Source: Rhodobiaceae bacterium (GTDB lineage: Bacteria > Pseudomonadota > Alphaproteobacteria > Parvibaculales > Parvibaculaceae). From it: a stretch of 64,000 bases of DNA. This document shows positions 43,541 through 51,418 of the stretch, in pieces. Numbering within the stretch: the first letter of the stretch is position 1; every line of letters starts with the position of its first letter. The notes below the pieces were generated by a model that searched no databases, had not been told where the DNA came from, and saw only the letters and a list, made by a program, of their open reading frames with translations. The translations under genes were made by a program, and so were the position numbers. Location of the stretch: contig JAAWWE010000009.1 of assembly GCA_021404525.1 (NCBI GenBank), positions 1 to 64,000 of the forward strand, written 5' to 3'.

Positions 43541-44611
43541 TCAGGTGGTTTGGATCGGCTCCAAATCACCCGTTCCGAGCCGGTAGGCACTGGGCGTCAG
43601 CCCTTCCCGATCCTTAAAGGCACGATTGAACGGCCCAATAGAGCCATAGCCCAGATCCATAGCGATGGTCAGGATGGGCAGACGCGCGAGTTCCGGATCC
43701 CGAAGGCGCACTTTGGCCTCCTCAATCCGGTATTGATTAAGGAAATCATTGAAATTTCTGAAGTTGAGCTCCTGATTGATGAGCCGCCGAAGCCTGTGTT
43801 CCGGGATTTTCACCTGCTCACCCAGGCCGTTGATCGTCAGCGAGGAGGTAAAAAGCCCTTCCCTCTTCGAGATCCATTCATTCAGAGCGGTTAGATCACG
43901 GCGTGCAATCTGCGCGGCGGCACTAGGAACCAGCGCTCCAACCGAAGGTGTCGGTCGCGCCTCCGGAAAGAACATGGCATCGGGCGCCAAGGAAGCAGCC
44001 CGTAACACCAGCAACACAACCACCAGCCAGATCGCGAATGATTGTAGCGCCTGAATGGGCACAAAAGCAGTCTGGATTTCCATGGTCAGCTCATAGACCG
44101 ACACCACAGACATCATCAACACAAGGAAGGAAATGAAATAGAGGCGGAAGCGTCGGCGTCCCTCCACCAAGTCATCGGCCCGGCCGCGCCACGCCACCCA
44201 GCCAAGATGAACCGCGAGCCCAATCACAATCAGCTGGTGCAGATTGTCGAAGGCGGAATGCTCATGGGTGCCACTCAAAACGTCAGGCATCACGCGCCAA
44301 ATGCCAAACACCAGGATAAATCCCAATATCCCCCAATGAGCCAGACCCGGCTTAAAGCGGTCTTCGAAAAGCGAAAGACCGAAAATCCACAAGACCACGG
44401 AATTGGCGATGCAAGCAGGAAGCAACACCACCTCCACCCAGAAATTGTCGGTGATCGAACAAAAAAGATAAGCAGCGGTGCAAAGCGCGGAGGCAACACC
44501 AAGTCTGCCAGGCCAGACCGCTCGATGGTCCCGCACCAATAGGACAGCAAGAACCAGGAGGCTGGTTACCGCCCCATAGCGAAACACCGCATCAAATGTC
44601 ACAAGATCCAT
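43541..44611 (-). CDS. Membrane-anchored AraC-family transcriptional regulator
   Basis: 356 residues from the ATG at 44611, which follows AAGGTGG; the frame continues to 44647. The N-terminal 215 residues hold about seven TM helices, and the C-terminal 100 residues are an AraC/XylS DNA-binding domain (LTINGLGEQVKIPEHRLRR, first HTH; ILTIAMDLGYGSIGPFNRAF, second HTH). Similar membrane-bound AraC proteins sense lipophilic or membrane signals and activate nearby genes. The divergent MFS transporter (44811) is the most likely target. The ligand is not known. Confidence 0.87.
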   Translation of the reverse strand: MDLVTFDAVFRYGAVTSLLVLAVLLVRDHRAVWPGRLGVASALCTAAYLFCSITDNFWVEVVLLPACIANSVVLWIFGLSLFEDRFKPGLAHWGILGFILVFGIWRVMPDVLSGTHEHSAFDNLHQLIVIGLAVHLGWVAWRGRADDLVEGRRRFRLYFISFLVLMMSVVSVYELTMEIQTAFVPIQALQSFAIWLVVVLLVLRAASLAPDAMFFPEARPTPSVGALVPSAAAQIARRDLTALNEWISKREGLFTSSLTINGLGEQVKIPEHRLRRLINQELNFRNFNDFLNQYRIEEAKVRLRDPELARLPILTIAMDLGYGSIGPFNRAFKDREGLTPSAYRLGTGDLEPIQTT

Positions 44612-44810
44612 CAGGCACCACCTTTTCTTCAACGATCCCGCGATCATCTCGGCAAATCAATCCTCTGCCCCCGTCGCCGTGAGCCAAAAACCTTGCCGAA
44701 TTCCCGAAAAACTGGCTTTTTCCGGAAATCGGCCTGCCAGTGGAGCATTGAGCGAGCCTCTATAGGGCCATAAGGGCCATCTGGACCTTCCAAAGAAGGA
44801 AGGACCAACC

Positions 44811-46148
44811 ATGACAATAGATACCCATGACTACCCCCTTGCCCGCGCCTCCTGGGTTGCCTTCGCGCCGGGCATTGAGAGCGTCAATGTGCTGCTGCTC
44901 TATTTCATTTTTGCGCCCTATATGGTGCAGACAGTTCTCGGCGGGGGCGCTGATGCGCAAACCATCTGGGGTGTCGTGACAGCAATCGGCGGCATCTCCG
45001 TCGCGTTACTTGGTCCCATAACGGGTACCATCGCCGACACAGTGGGCGGCCAGAAGCGGTTTCTCTCAGCCTTTGTCCTCATAGCCGCGACGGCCAGCGC
45101 GGCGCTCTGGTTTGCTGTGCCCGGTATTCCCGTCGAAGGACTTGTTGCGTTGAGCATTGTTGCCATTCTGCTCATGATCGGCGTTGAACTGGCAGGTGTG
45201 ACCTACAGTTCGCTCCTCCCCAACCTTGGAACACCAAAGACCATTGGTCGGTTGAGCGGAAACGCCATCGGGTTCGGGATCGCCTGGGGGCTTATCCTGC
45301 TGGGCGGTTACATCGCAGCCTTTATGCTTGGCGACACACCCTTTTTTGGCCTGGACCGGGAAGCGCATGAACACAGTCGCATCGCTGGGCCGATTGTCGC
45401 AGCAGCCCTGCTCTTCTTCATCATGCCGCTGCTCGCCTTCACACCGCCGACCCCAATCCGCCTCGTTTGCTTGCCGGTTGGGCGCATCGTCCGCGGCGTG
45501 CTGAAAGATGCTTATCTCGCTATGCGGGCAGAACCAGCCATCGCACGATTTGTGATCGCCCGTGTGATCTACCAGGACGGCATCGGCGTCGCTTTGACGT
45601 TTGGCTCCATCTATGCGGCTGGACTGTTTGGTTGGGACACGCTGGAGCTCGCCGTGTTCGGGATCTGCATCTTAGGCGCCGCAGCAATTGGCGCCACCAT
45701 TGGGGGCCAGATCGATGATCGCATTGGTGCAAAAAACACGATCCTCCTGGCCCTGCTCATCCTCATCGTGGGAATGATCGCCCTGCTCAGCTTTCCCGCC
45801 TCCTCAGAAGTCTCAGACGGCTTCCTATCAACGCCCGCTGAACAGACCTTTATCGGCGTAGCTCTGCTTCTCGGTTTGGGAATTGGCCCCGCCGGGGGAT
45901 CTGGCAGAACCATGATGGCACGCATCGCACCCCAAGGTCAGGCGGGTAAATGGTTTGGCATCATGGCCCTCGCCGGCAACGCAGTGGCCTTCACAGGACC
46001 GGCTCTTGTCGCGCTTGTCACGTTTCTTACCGAAAGCGAACGGAGCGGCATGATGGTGGCACCCGTCATCATCGGACTTGGTGCCATCCTGATGCTTTTT
46101 GTGAAATCAGATCAGCCATTGTTGAACAAGCAGCTGGCTACAGCTTAG
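44811..46148 (+). CDS. MFS transporter (Atg22/UMF1-like)
   Basis: 445 residues with about 12 TM helices. The ATG has GGAAGGACC upstream. The N-terminus ASWVAFAPGIESVNVLLLYF and the segments GPITGTIADTVGGQKR and AGGSGRTMMARIAPQGQAGKWFG resemble the UMF1/Atg22 class of MFS permeases rather than drug exporters. The substrate is unknown. It is divergent from the membrane-anchored AraC regulator, sharing a 200 nt intergenic region, so coregulation is likely. The 3' end overlaps the convergent HIT gene by 11 nt. Confidence 0.8.
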   Translation: MTIDTHDYPLARASWVAFAPGIESVNVLLLYFIFAPYMVQTVLGGGADAQTIWGVVTAIGGISVALLGPITGTIADTVGGQKRFLSAFVLIAATASAALWFAVPGIPVEGLVALSIVAILLMIGVELAGVTYSSLLPNLGTPKTIGRLSGNAIGFGIAWGLILLGGYIAAFMLGDTPFFGLDREAHEHSRIAGPIVAAALLFFIMPLLAFTPPTPIRLVCLPVGRIVRGVLKDAYLAMRAEPAIARFVIARVIYQDGIGVALTFGSIYAAGLFGWDTLELAVFGICILGAAAIGATIGGQIDDRIGAKNTILLALLILIVGMIALLSFPASSEVSDGFLSTPAEQTFIGVALLLGLGIGPAGGSGRTMMARIAPQGQAGKWFGIMALAGNAVAFTGPALVALVTFLTESERSGMMVAPVIIGLGAILMLFVKSDQPLLNKQLATA

Positions 46149-46551
46149 CGGCGTCTCGCAGAGCCACTATCAATGCATCAACCTGAAGGGTGCTGTAGGG
46201 GATCGCCTCCCCTACACCCCAGACCGGGGCAGGCCACGCCGCATCAGCGGCGAACCGGGCCACCACATGCACGTGCAGTTGCGGCACCATGTTTCCAAGC
46301 GCCGCCACATTCAACTTCTCCGCAGACGTCTCTGCGCGCAACGCTCGGCTCGCCCGATCAATCTCGGCAAAGAAGGTTGGCTTGTCACCTGCTGCGATCT
46401 CATCGAAATCGCGAAGTCCGTTTTGACGTGGCACAAGAATAAGCCACGGAAACCGAGAGTCGTTCATCAGCAGAACGCGACACAAAGGCCAATCATCAAC
46501 AAGGAACGTATCGGCAGCGAGTCTTGAGTGTAGGGAGAATTTTTCAGACAT
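46138..46551 (-). CDS. HIT-family nucleotide hydrolase or transferase
   Basis: 137 residues from the ATG at 46551, one nt after the stop of the upstream membrane protein. The HIT domain spans most of the protein: FLVDDWPLCRVLLMNDSRFPW (N-terminal strand pair), and MVPQLHVHVVARF as the histidine triad region. The middle His of the triad is the nucleophile and is kept; the first triad position is Gln in this subgroup. Proteins of this kind hydrolyse Ap4A or nucleoside phosphoramidates. It is the third gene of an ACAD/membrane protein/HIT operon. Function in that setting is unknown. It overlaps the MFS gene at its 3' end. Confidence 0.85.
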   Translation of the reverse strand: MSEKFSLHSRLAADTFLVDDWPLCRVLLMNDSRFPWLILVPRQNGLRDFDEIAAGDKPTFFAEIDRASRALRAETSAEKLNVAALGNMVPQLHVHVVARFAADAAWPAPVWGVGEAIPYSTLQVDALIVALRDAAKL

Positions 46552-46552
46552 A

Positions 46553-46939
46553 TCAGTCTGAAGATGCCATCGATCTCTGTGAAACACCATCGTCAACACC
46601 GGTAGACACACCATACCAGCGACGCCCTAGCGCAACGCCCGATATGCCGCCGAGGATCAACGCCCAGACCACCAGAAGAGCACTCCAGACAACGATCATG
46701 GTCCAATCACTTGCGGCAAGGCGCGGCACAACATCCGTCCCATATCGGCTTAACTGTAGAACAGAATTGAAGAGGCCAAGACCTGCGCCCATCGCCAACA
46801 ACCAGACCACCCAACCGTTCCAATGTCGATTTCTCTTAGGCAACGTCATAAACACACCCAGCCAAACGACGAACAAGCTGAGCGTCACCCCAGCTGTGAT
46901 TCTGCTGAGGAAAATATACAGTTCACCAGAAGTATTCAA
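46553..46939 (-). CDS. Hypothetical three-TM membrane protein
   Basis: 128 residues starting at a TTG that directly follows the stop of the ACAD gene (TGA then TTG); a downstream ATG (MTLPKR) is possible. Three hydrophobic helices: about residues 10-32, 42-62 and 80-103. The C-terminal 25 residues are polar. No family is recognised. Tight coupling with the ACAD before it and HIT after it shows a real operon member despite the poor start codon. Function is unknown. Confidence 0.6.
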   Translation of the reverse strand: MNTSGELYIFLSRITAGVTLSLFVVWLGVFMTLPKRNRHWNGWVVWLLAMGAGLGLFNSVLQLSRYGTDVVPRLAASDWTMIVVWSALLVVWALILGGISGVALGRRWYGVSTGVDDGVSQRSMASSD

Positions 46940-48109
46940 TCAGTAAGATTTTGGTAATTCCAAGACTCTCTCGGCGATAAAACTTAAGACTAGTTCCCGA
47001 CTTACTGGTGCAATTCTAGCAATCATCACTTCACGCAAGTAACGCTCCACGTGAAACTCCTTGGCATAGCCCATGCCCCCATGGGTCATGACCGATGTTT
47101 CACATGCCCGGAAGGCAGCCTCCGCCGCCAGGTATTTCGCCGCATTCGCTTCGGCACCGCAGGCCGCATCCGCGTCATAAAGTGCTGCGGCCTTAAACAC
47201 CATCAGGTTCGCCGCTTCCAATTCCGCCCAGGATTTTGCAAGCGGGTGCTGGATCGCCTGGTTCTGTCCAATTGCACGTCCAAAGACTTCCCGCTCACGG
47301 GCATAGGTAGTTGCCTTCTCCAAGGCGATCCGGCCAATACCCACGGCCTCTGCCGCAATTAAGACCCTTTCCGGATTAAGTCCGTGAAGCAGATATCGAA
47401 ACCCCTTCCCCTCTTCTCCGATCAGGTCTTCCTTGGGAACCCGCAAACCATCAAAGAACACCGCATTGGAGTCGACAGCCTTACGCCCCATCTTGCCAAT
47501 CTCATGCACCTCCGTCGCGCCGCCCCGATCCAGATCTGTATAGAAAAGACTCAAGCCATCCGTCGCCGATTTACAGTCTTCCTTTGGTGTTGTTCGAGCC
47601 AGCAGAAGGATTTTGTTGGCTGTCTGCGCCGTCGAGGTCCACATCTTCCGCCCATGGACCACATAGTGGTCACCATCTCGTTCAGCCTTGGTTGTGATAG
47701 CCATCGTATTGAGACCCGCGTCCGGTTCCGTCACCCCAAAGCAGCAGCGATCCGTTCCATCTATGAGCGGTGGCAGGTTTTTCGCTTTTTGCGCATCGGT
47801 GCCGAACACAACAATGGGCATTGGCCCAAACAGATTAATATGGATTGATGAGGCACCGGAAAGACACGCCCCCGACCGGGCAATGGTCTGGGCGACAATC
47901 GCCGCTTCGGTCACGCCCAAGCCGGCCCCACCATGTGCTTCTGGCATTGCAATACCGAGCCACCCGCCAGCAGCGATATCTTTGACAAAGTCTTCGGGAA
48001 ACACCCCGTCAGTGTCGCGAGCGAGCCAATAATCATCGCCATACTTGGCGCAGATCTTCGCGATCGCATCCGCAATGGCCTGTTGGTCGGCAGAAAACTC
48101 AAAATCCAC
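46940..48109 (-). CDS. Acyl-CoA dehydrogenase, isovaleryl-CoA-type catalytic position
   Basis: 389 residues from the GTG at 48109, which follows AGGGAGAC; the frame extends to 48208 without family similarity. Three ACAD domains are present, with the FAD/substrate motif FGVTEPDAGLNTMAI. At the medium-chain catalytic site the usual EGT is replaced (RIAPVSRE), while GLNPERVLIA carries a Glu at the position used by isovaleryl-CoA dehydrogenase. This points to a branched short-chain substrate. The gene heads an operon with a membrane protein and a HIT protein and is divergent from MaoC and CitE genes, so a leucine-like or branched-acid degradation pathway is likely. Confidence 0.88.
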   Translation of the reverse strand: MDFEFSADQQAIADAIAKICAKYGDDYWLARDTDGVFPEDFVKDIAAGGWLGIAMPEAHGGAGLGVTEAAIVAQTIARSGACLSGASSIHINLFGPMPIVVFGTDAQKAKNLPPLIDGTDRCCFGVTEPDAGLNTMAITTKAERDGDHYVVHGRKMWTSTAQTANKILLLARTTPKEDCKSATDGLSLFYTDLDRGGATEVHEIGKMGRKAVDSNAVFFDGLRVPKEDLIGEEGKGFRYLLHGLNPERVLIAAEAVGIGRIALEKATTYAREREVFGRAIGQNQAIQHPLAKSWAELEAANLMVFKAAALYDADAACGAEANAAKYLAAEAAFRACETSVMTHGGMGYAKEFHVERYLREVMIARIAPVSRELVLSFIAERVLELPKSY

Positions 48110-48129
48110 AGTCTGTCTCCCTATTTGTA

Positions 48130-48150
48130 TTAGGGTATAACTTACCCAAA
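48130..48150. promoter_or_regulatory. Candidate operator between the ACAD and MaoC/CitE operons
   Basis: The palindrome GGGTA-TAACT-TACCC (48133-48147), extended on both sides as TTAGGGTA...TACCCAAA, lies in the 97-nt divergent promoter region. Its position would allow one regulator to control both directions. No regulator is nearby. Confidence 0.35.
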
Positions 48151-48206
48151 GACAGAAGGCGGCAACAGGCCGTCCACATAACCAATAAAGAAACAGGGAA
48201 AATGCC

Positions 48207-48665
48207 ATGCCAGGGCTCTATTTTGAAGACTGCGAGGAAGGTCTCGTCATCAAACACGCGATCCACCGCACAATCACAGAGACAGACAACACCCTCTTCT
48301 CAGCGATGACCATGAACCCGGCTGCACTTCACCTGGACCACCACTACGCGGAAACAGAGACAGAATTCGGCAAGCCCCTGGTCAACAGCCTCTTTACCCT
48401 CGGGCTCGTCATTGGCATCTCTGTTCATGAGACAACCCACGGCACGACCATTGCAAATCTGGGCATGACCGACGTGTCCTTTCCCAAGCCGGTCTTTCAC
48501 GGCGACACTATGCGGGTGGAGACCAGCATCATCTCCAAACGTAGGTCCAAATCACGTCCAAAGGCTGGCATCGTGACCTTCGAGCACCGGGGCTACAATC
48601 AACGCGACGAACTGGTCGCTCAATGCACCCGGCAGGCCTTCATGATTGCAAAGACGGACGGTTGA
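48207..48665 (+). CDS. MaoC-family enoyl-CoA hydratase
   Basis: 152 residues; the ATG at 48207 has AGGGAAAA upstream. It is a single hot-dog domain. The catalytic hydratase-2 segment is recognisable as [19 protein letters not shown] (Asp/His dyad) with [13 protein letters not shown] in the core. The length matches the short MaoC proteins found next to CitE-type lyases, as in Mycobacterium tuberculosis Rv2499c by memory. It should hydrate an unsaturated branched acyl-CoA made by the divergent ACAD. The CitE gene follows after 3 nt. Confidence 0.88.
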   Translation: MPGLYFEDCEEGLVIKHAIHRTITETDNTLFSAMTMNPAALHLDHHYAETETEFGKPLVNSLFTLGLVIGISVHETTHGTTIANLGMTDVSFPKPVFHGDTMRVETSIISKRRSKSRPKAGIVTFEHRGYNQRDELVAQCTRQAFMIAKTDG

Positions 48666-48668
48666 CCC

Positions 48669-49544
48669 ATGCGCTCCTTTCTTTTCGTCCCAGCTGATAG
48701 CGATCGTAAACTTGCAAAAGGCGCTGGCTCTGGCGCTGACGCGCTCATCCTTGACCTGGAAGACGCTGTTGCCCTGGACAACAAACCCGCTGCGCGGCAA
48801 GGCGCGATTGACTATCTGCACTCCCGCAACGCCGATGATACGCAGACCGTCCTTGTCCGCATGAACGCGCTGGACAGTGAATTCTGGCAGGAGGATCTCG
48901 CAAGCGTGGTGCCAGCAAAGCCCGACGCCATCATGGTTCCCAAGACCATATCTGGCGCGTGTATCGCGACAGTCTGCGCACACCTCACTGACCTCGAAAA
49001 AGAGCACGACCTCCAACCAGGCTCGATCAGGCTCATGAATGTGGCGACAGAGACCGCTGCGTCCATGTTCAACTTGGGCACTTATGGCAATGTGAGCGAC
49101 CGCTTCTTCGCCATGACATGGGGCGCAGAAGATCTCTCTGCAGATCTTGGCGCGCGCTCCAACAGGGACGAGGCCGGAAACTATACCGGCCCCTATCATC
49201 TAGCCAGAACGCTCTGTCTCCTTGGTGCCGTCGCCGCCGACGTCATGCCCATTGATGGCATCTGCAAAGATTTTCGAGACGAAGTGGCACTCGAGGCAGA
49301 AGCCCGTGCTGCCATTCGGGACGGCTTTACCGGCAAGGTCGCCATCCACCCGGCACAGGTCCGGATCATCAACACGGTCTTCACACCAACCGAAGAAGAC
49401 ATTGCCGAAGCCCGCGCTGTCGTTAAAACCTTCGCGGATGCAGGCAATCCAGGCGTCGTGAGCCTTGATGGCAAGATGTTGGATCGACCTCACCTGCGCC
49501 AGGCTGAAAGTGTTATTGCGCGGGCCGCCGCCATAAATTCCTAG
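48669..49544 (+). CDS. CitE/HpcH-type CoA-ester lyase
   Basis: 291 residues. The N-terminus RSFLFVPADSDRKLAKGAGS followed by DALILDLEDAVAL is typical of the CitE/malyl-CoA lyase family. Metal ligands are the Glu in ATETAASMF and Asp in WGAEDLSADLG, and KVAIHPAQV is present near the C-terminus. Such enzymes cleave malyl-, citramalyl- or 3-hydroxy-3-methylglutaryl-type CoA esters to acetyl-CoA and a ketoacid. It is translated right after MaoC. The set ACAD/MaoC/CitE suggests branched-chain acyl-CoA breakdown (for example leucine or itaconate). The exact ester is unknown. Confidence 0.9.
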   Translation: MRSFLFVPADSDRKLAKGAGSGADALILDLEDAVALDNKPAARQGAIDYLHSRNADDTQTVLVRMNALDSEFWQEDLASVVPAKPDAIMVPKTISGACIATVCAHLTDLEKEHDLQPGSIRLMNVATETAASMFNLGTYGNVSDRFFAMTWGAEDLSADLGARSNRDEAGNYTGPYHLARTLCLLGAVAADVMPIDGICKDFRDEVALEAEARAAIRDGFTGKVAIHPAQVRIINTVFTPTEEDIAEARAVVKTFADAGNPGVVSLDGKMLDRPHLRQAESVIARAAAINS

Positions 49545-49625
49545 TACGGAAAGTGCTGACGTTCGCCCTTATGGCTGCTACGCTTGTCGTGCGGCACCCC
49601 ATGCAGCAGTGCAAGGAAGACGTCC

Positions 49626-49916
49626 ATGTCGATAGTCAAAAAAGTAATTGCAGCCCTGATCCTCGCAGCGGGTCTCTATGTGGCATACGAAATTTACCAG
49701 CAGAGCCAGCTCGCGGGAATCCTGTTTGTCATCCTCGCCCTGACAGTGGCGGTACCGCTGGCAGTCGGCACAGTCCGGCGGAACAATGCGATCAAAACCA
49801 ATATCGGCGAAATGCCGGACAGCAAAATGGATGTCGGTGTGCGTCAGGCAAGAGCCACCATTATGCGCGAGGACGGCGAAGTCAGAGGCGCGCCCGCCCG
49901 CAAACAGCCATCATGA
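49626..49916 (+). CDS. Hypothetical protein with two membrane segments
   Basis: 96 residues from the ATG at 49626 with AAGGAAGAC upstream; the frame starts earlier at 49584. Two TM helices span about residues 5-22 (VIAALILAAGLYVAYEI) and 29-50 (AGILFVILALTVAVPLAV). The polar C-terminal half (residues 51-96) is basic and probably cytosolic. No family is recognised. It sits 81 nt behind CitE and overlaps the convergent nitroreductase gene by 6 nt. Possibly co-transcribed with MaoC/CitE. Confidence 0.6.
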   Translation: MSIVKKVIAALILAAGLYVAYEIYQQSQLAGILFVILALTVAVPLAVGTVRRNNAIKTNIGEMPDSKMDVGVRQARATIMREDGEVRGAPARKQPS

Positions 49917-50483
49917 CCCTGACCAGCGTGTGACACGTTCCTGAAGGTCCGGGCGAACCCGTTCTGTTGGCTGAGCCTCTTTACCACCGAGATAGATAAA
50001 ACCTGCCACCCGTTCGCCCGCGCCAAGACCCAAGGCGCTAACGACATTCTCATCAAACGCATACCACTCGGTCAGCCATTGCGCGGCATACCCAAGCGCC
50101 GTAGCAGCAACCAGCATGTTCTGACAAACAGCCCCAGCAGCGAGCTGTTGTTCCCAAACCGGGATCTTGATGTTTTCTGTTACGCACGACACGACGGCAA
50201 CCACTGTGGGTGCCCGCAGGAACCGGAGCGTTTCCATTTCCGCCCGATCAGCATCTGCGTCTGGATTGGCTTTGGCAAATGCGTCCCGCAACGTGCCGCC
50301 GAATTCAGCCCGCGCGTCACCTTCAAACACGATGAACCGCCAGGGTCCGAGTTTCCCATGATCTGGCACCCTGTGCCCCGCCGCAAGAATAGTGTCTAGC
50401 TGGTCGGCACTCGGGCCCTGTTGCGTCATACTACCCGCGACAACTGAACGTCGGGAGAGCAACAGGTCGATCATCTCATTCAT
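49911..50483 (-). CDS. Nitroreductase family protein (YdjA-like)
   Basis: 190 residues from the ATG at 50483 with AAGGAACG upstream; the longer frame from 50576 has no support. It is a compact FMN-binding nitroreductase: LLLSRRSVVAGSM (FMN phosphate binding), VPDHGKLGPWRFIVF (YdjA-type motif), QQLAAGAVCQNMLVAA and GYAAQWLTEWYAF. The small size and DHG-L-PWRF motif place it in the minimal YdjA group, which uses NAD(P)H to reduce nitro compounds or related electrophiles. The physiological substrate is unknown. Confidence 0.87.
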   Translation of the reverse strand: MNEMIDLLLSRRSVVAGSMTQQGPSADQLDTILAAGHRVPDHGKLGPWRFIVFEGDARAEFGGTLRDAFAKANPDADADRAEMETLRFLRAPTVVAVVSCVTENIKIPVWEQQLAAGAVCQNMLVAATALGYAAQWLTEWYAFDENVVSALGLGAGERVAGFIYLGGKEAQPTERVRPDLQERVTRWSGS

Positions 50484-50599
50484 AGTCGTTCCTTCAACTA
50501 GCCAAACCTCACCCATGACATAAGGCACTCGGCAGAAATTGCAAATGGTTCGCAAATATTTTGTTGGACAATGCAATATAATAAAACTTCAATTTCCCC

Positions 50600-51415
50600 A
50601 TGCGGGAATTCGCGCAAAAGTTGTTCCTTGGGTGTGTCGGCAGCTGTCTGCTCATCATCTTTGCTGCAGAGGCGGTCCTCGCGGGGGCATGGCCTCAGCC
50701 AAAAGGAGAAACGCAGGTTATCGTCTCGGTCACCCACGCGCTGGCGCACCGTAGCTTCGATCAGACCGGAAACGCCGTGTCGCGAGGCCGCTTCAAGAAG
50801 GTCGAAACTCAAATCTATGCAGAGCATGGTCTGACTGACTGGCTAACGCTCGTTGGTGAGGCTGCACGATCAACCGATAAGTCCGAGGCCTTTGGCCGGG
50901 AGTTTACAGATACCCAGTTTCGACGGCTTGAACTAGGGACACGAGCCTACCTCTTTACCTGGGAGGAGACGCTATACTCTGTCGACGCCATGGCAATTCT
51001 CAATGCCTCGTCAGGTGGCGACGATCCGGCTGCGTCGCAATCTGGCGACCTAGATTATGAAGTCGCCATCAGCACCGGCGCCCCCATCATGTTTATGGGG
51101 CTATTTGGATTTAGCGCCCAGCGGTTTGCCTACCGACACAGACCAGGCATTCGACCATCGGTTGCCAGTGCAGACGCAACCCTTGGCCTCAATTGGGGTC
51201 CGGATTGGATCACCATGCTGAAGTCATCAAATGAATATTCAATCGGCAGAACGCCCTCACCCCGCGGACATTACTGGTCGAGCAAAGCAGAGTTCAGTGT
51301 CGTCCATCGCCTTGAACCAGGCTTCGCCATCGAAGGCAGCGCCTTCAGGACATTCGTTGGTCGGAATGTCCTGAAGGAGACCGGCTTCAAAGTCGGGTTC
51401 TGGTATGAGTTCTAA
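50600..51415 (+). CDS. Putative outer-membrane beta-barrel protein
   Basis: 271 residues from the ATG at 50600. Residues 1-28 are a signal peptide (FLGCVGSCLLIIFAAEAVLAG). The mature protein has alternating beta-strand patterns (QVIVSVTHALAHRSF, KKVETQIYAEHGLTDWLTLVGE, FRRLELGTRAYLF, FAIEGSAFRTFVGR) and ends with VGFWYEF, an aromatic C-terminal strand as in outer-membrane barrels. No transport family is recognised. It is monocistronic, and only 3 nt separate its end from the end of thrS (convergent). The upstream 116 nt contain no clear ribosome-binding site, so the start is uncertain. Confidence 0.6.
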   Translation: MREFAQKLFLGCVGSCLLIIFAAEAVLAGAWPQPKGETQVIVSVTHALAHRSFDQTGNAVSRGRFKKVETQIYAEHGLTDWLTLVGEAARSTDKSEAFGREFTDTQFRRLELGTRAYLFTWEETLYSVDAMAILNASSGGDDPAASQSGDLDYEVAISTGAPIMFMGLFGFSAQRFAYRHRPGIRPSVASADATLGLNWGPDWITMLKSSNEYSIGRTPSPRGHYWSSKAEFSVVHRLEPGFAIEGSAFRTFVGRNVLKETGFKVGFWYEF

Positions 51416-51418
51416 GAC

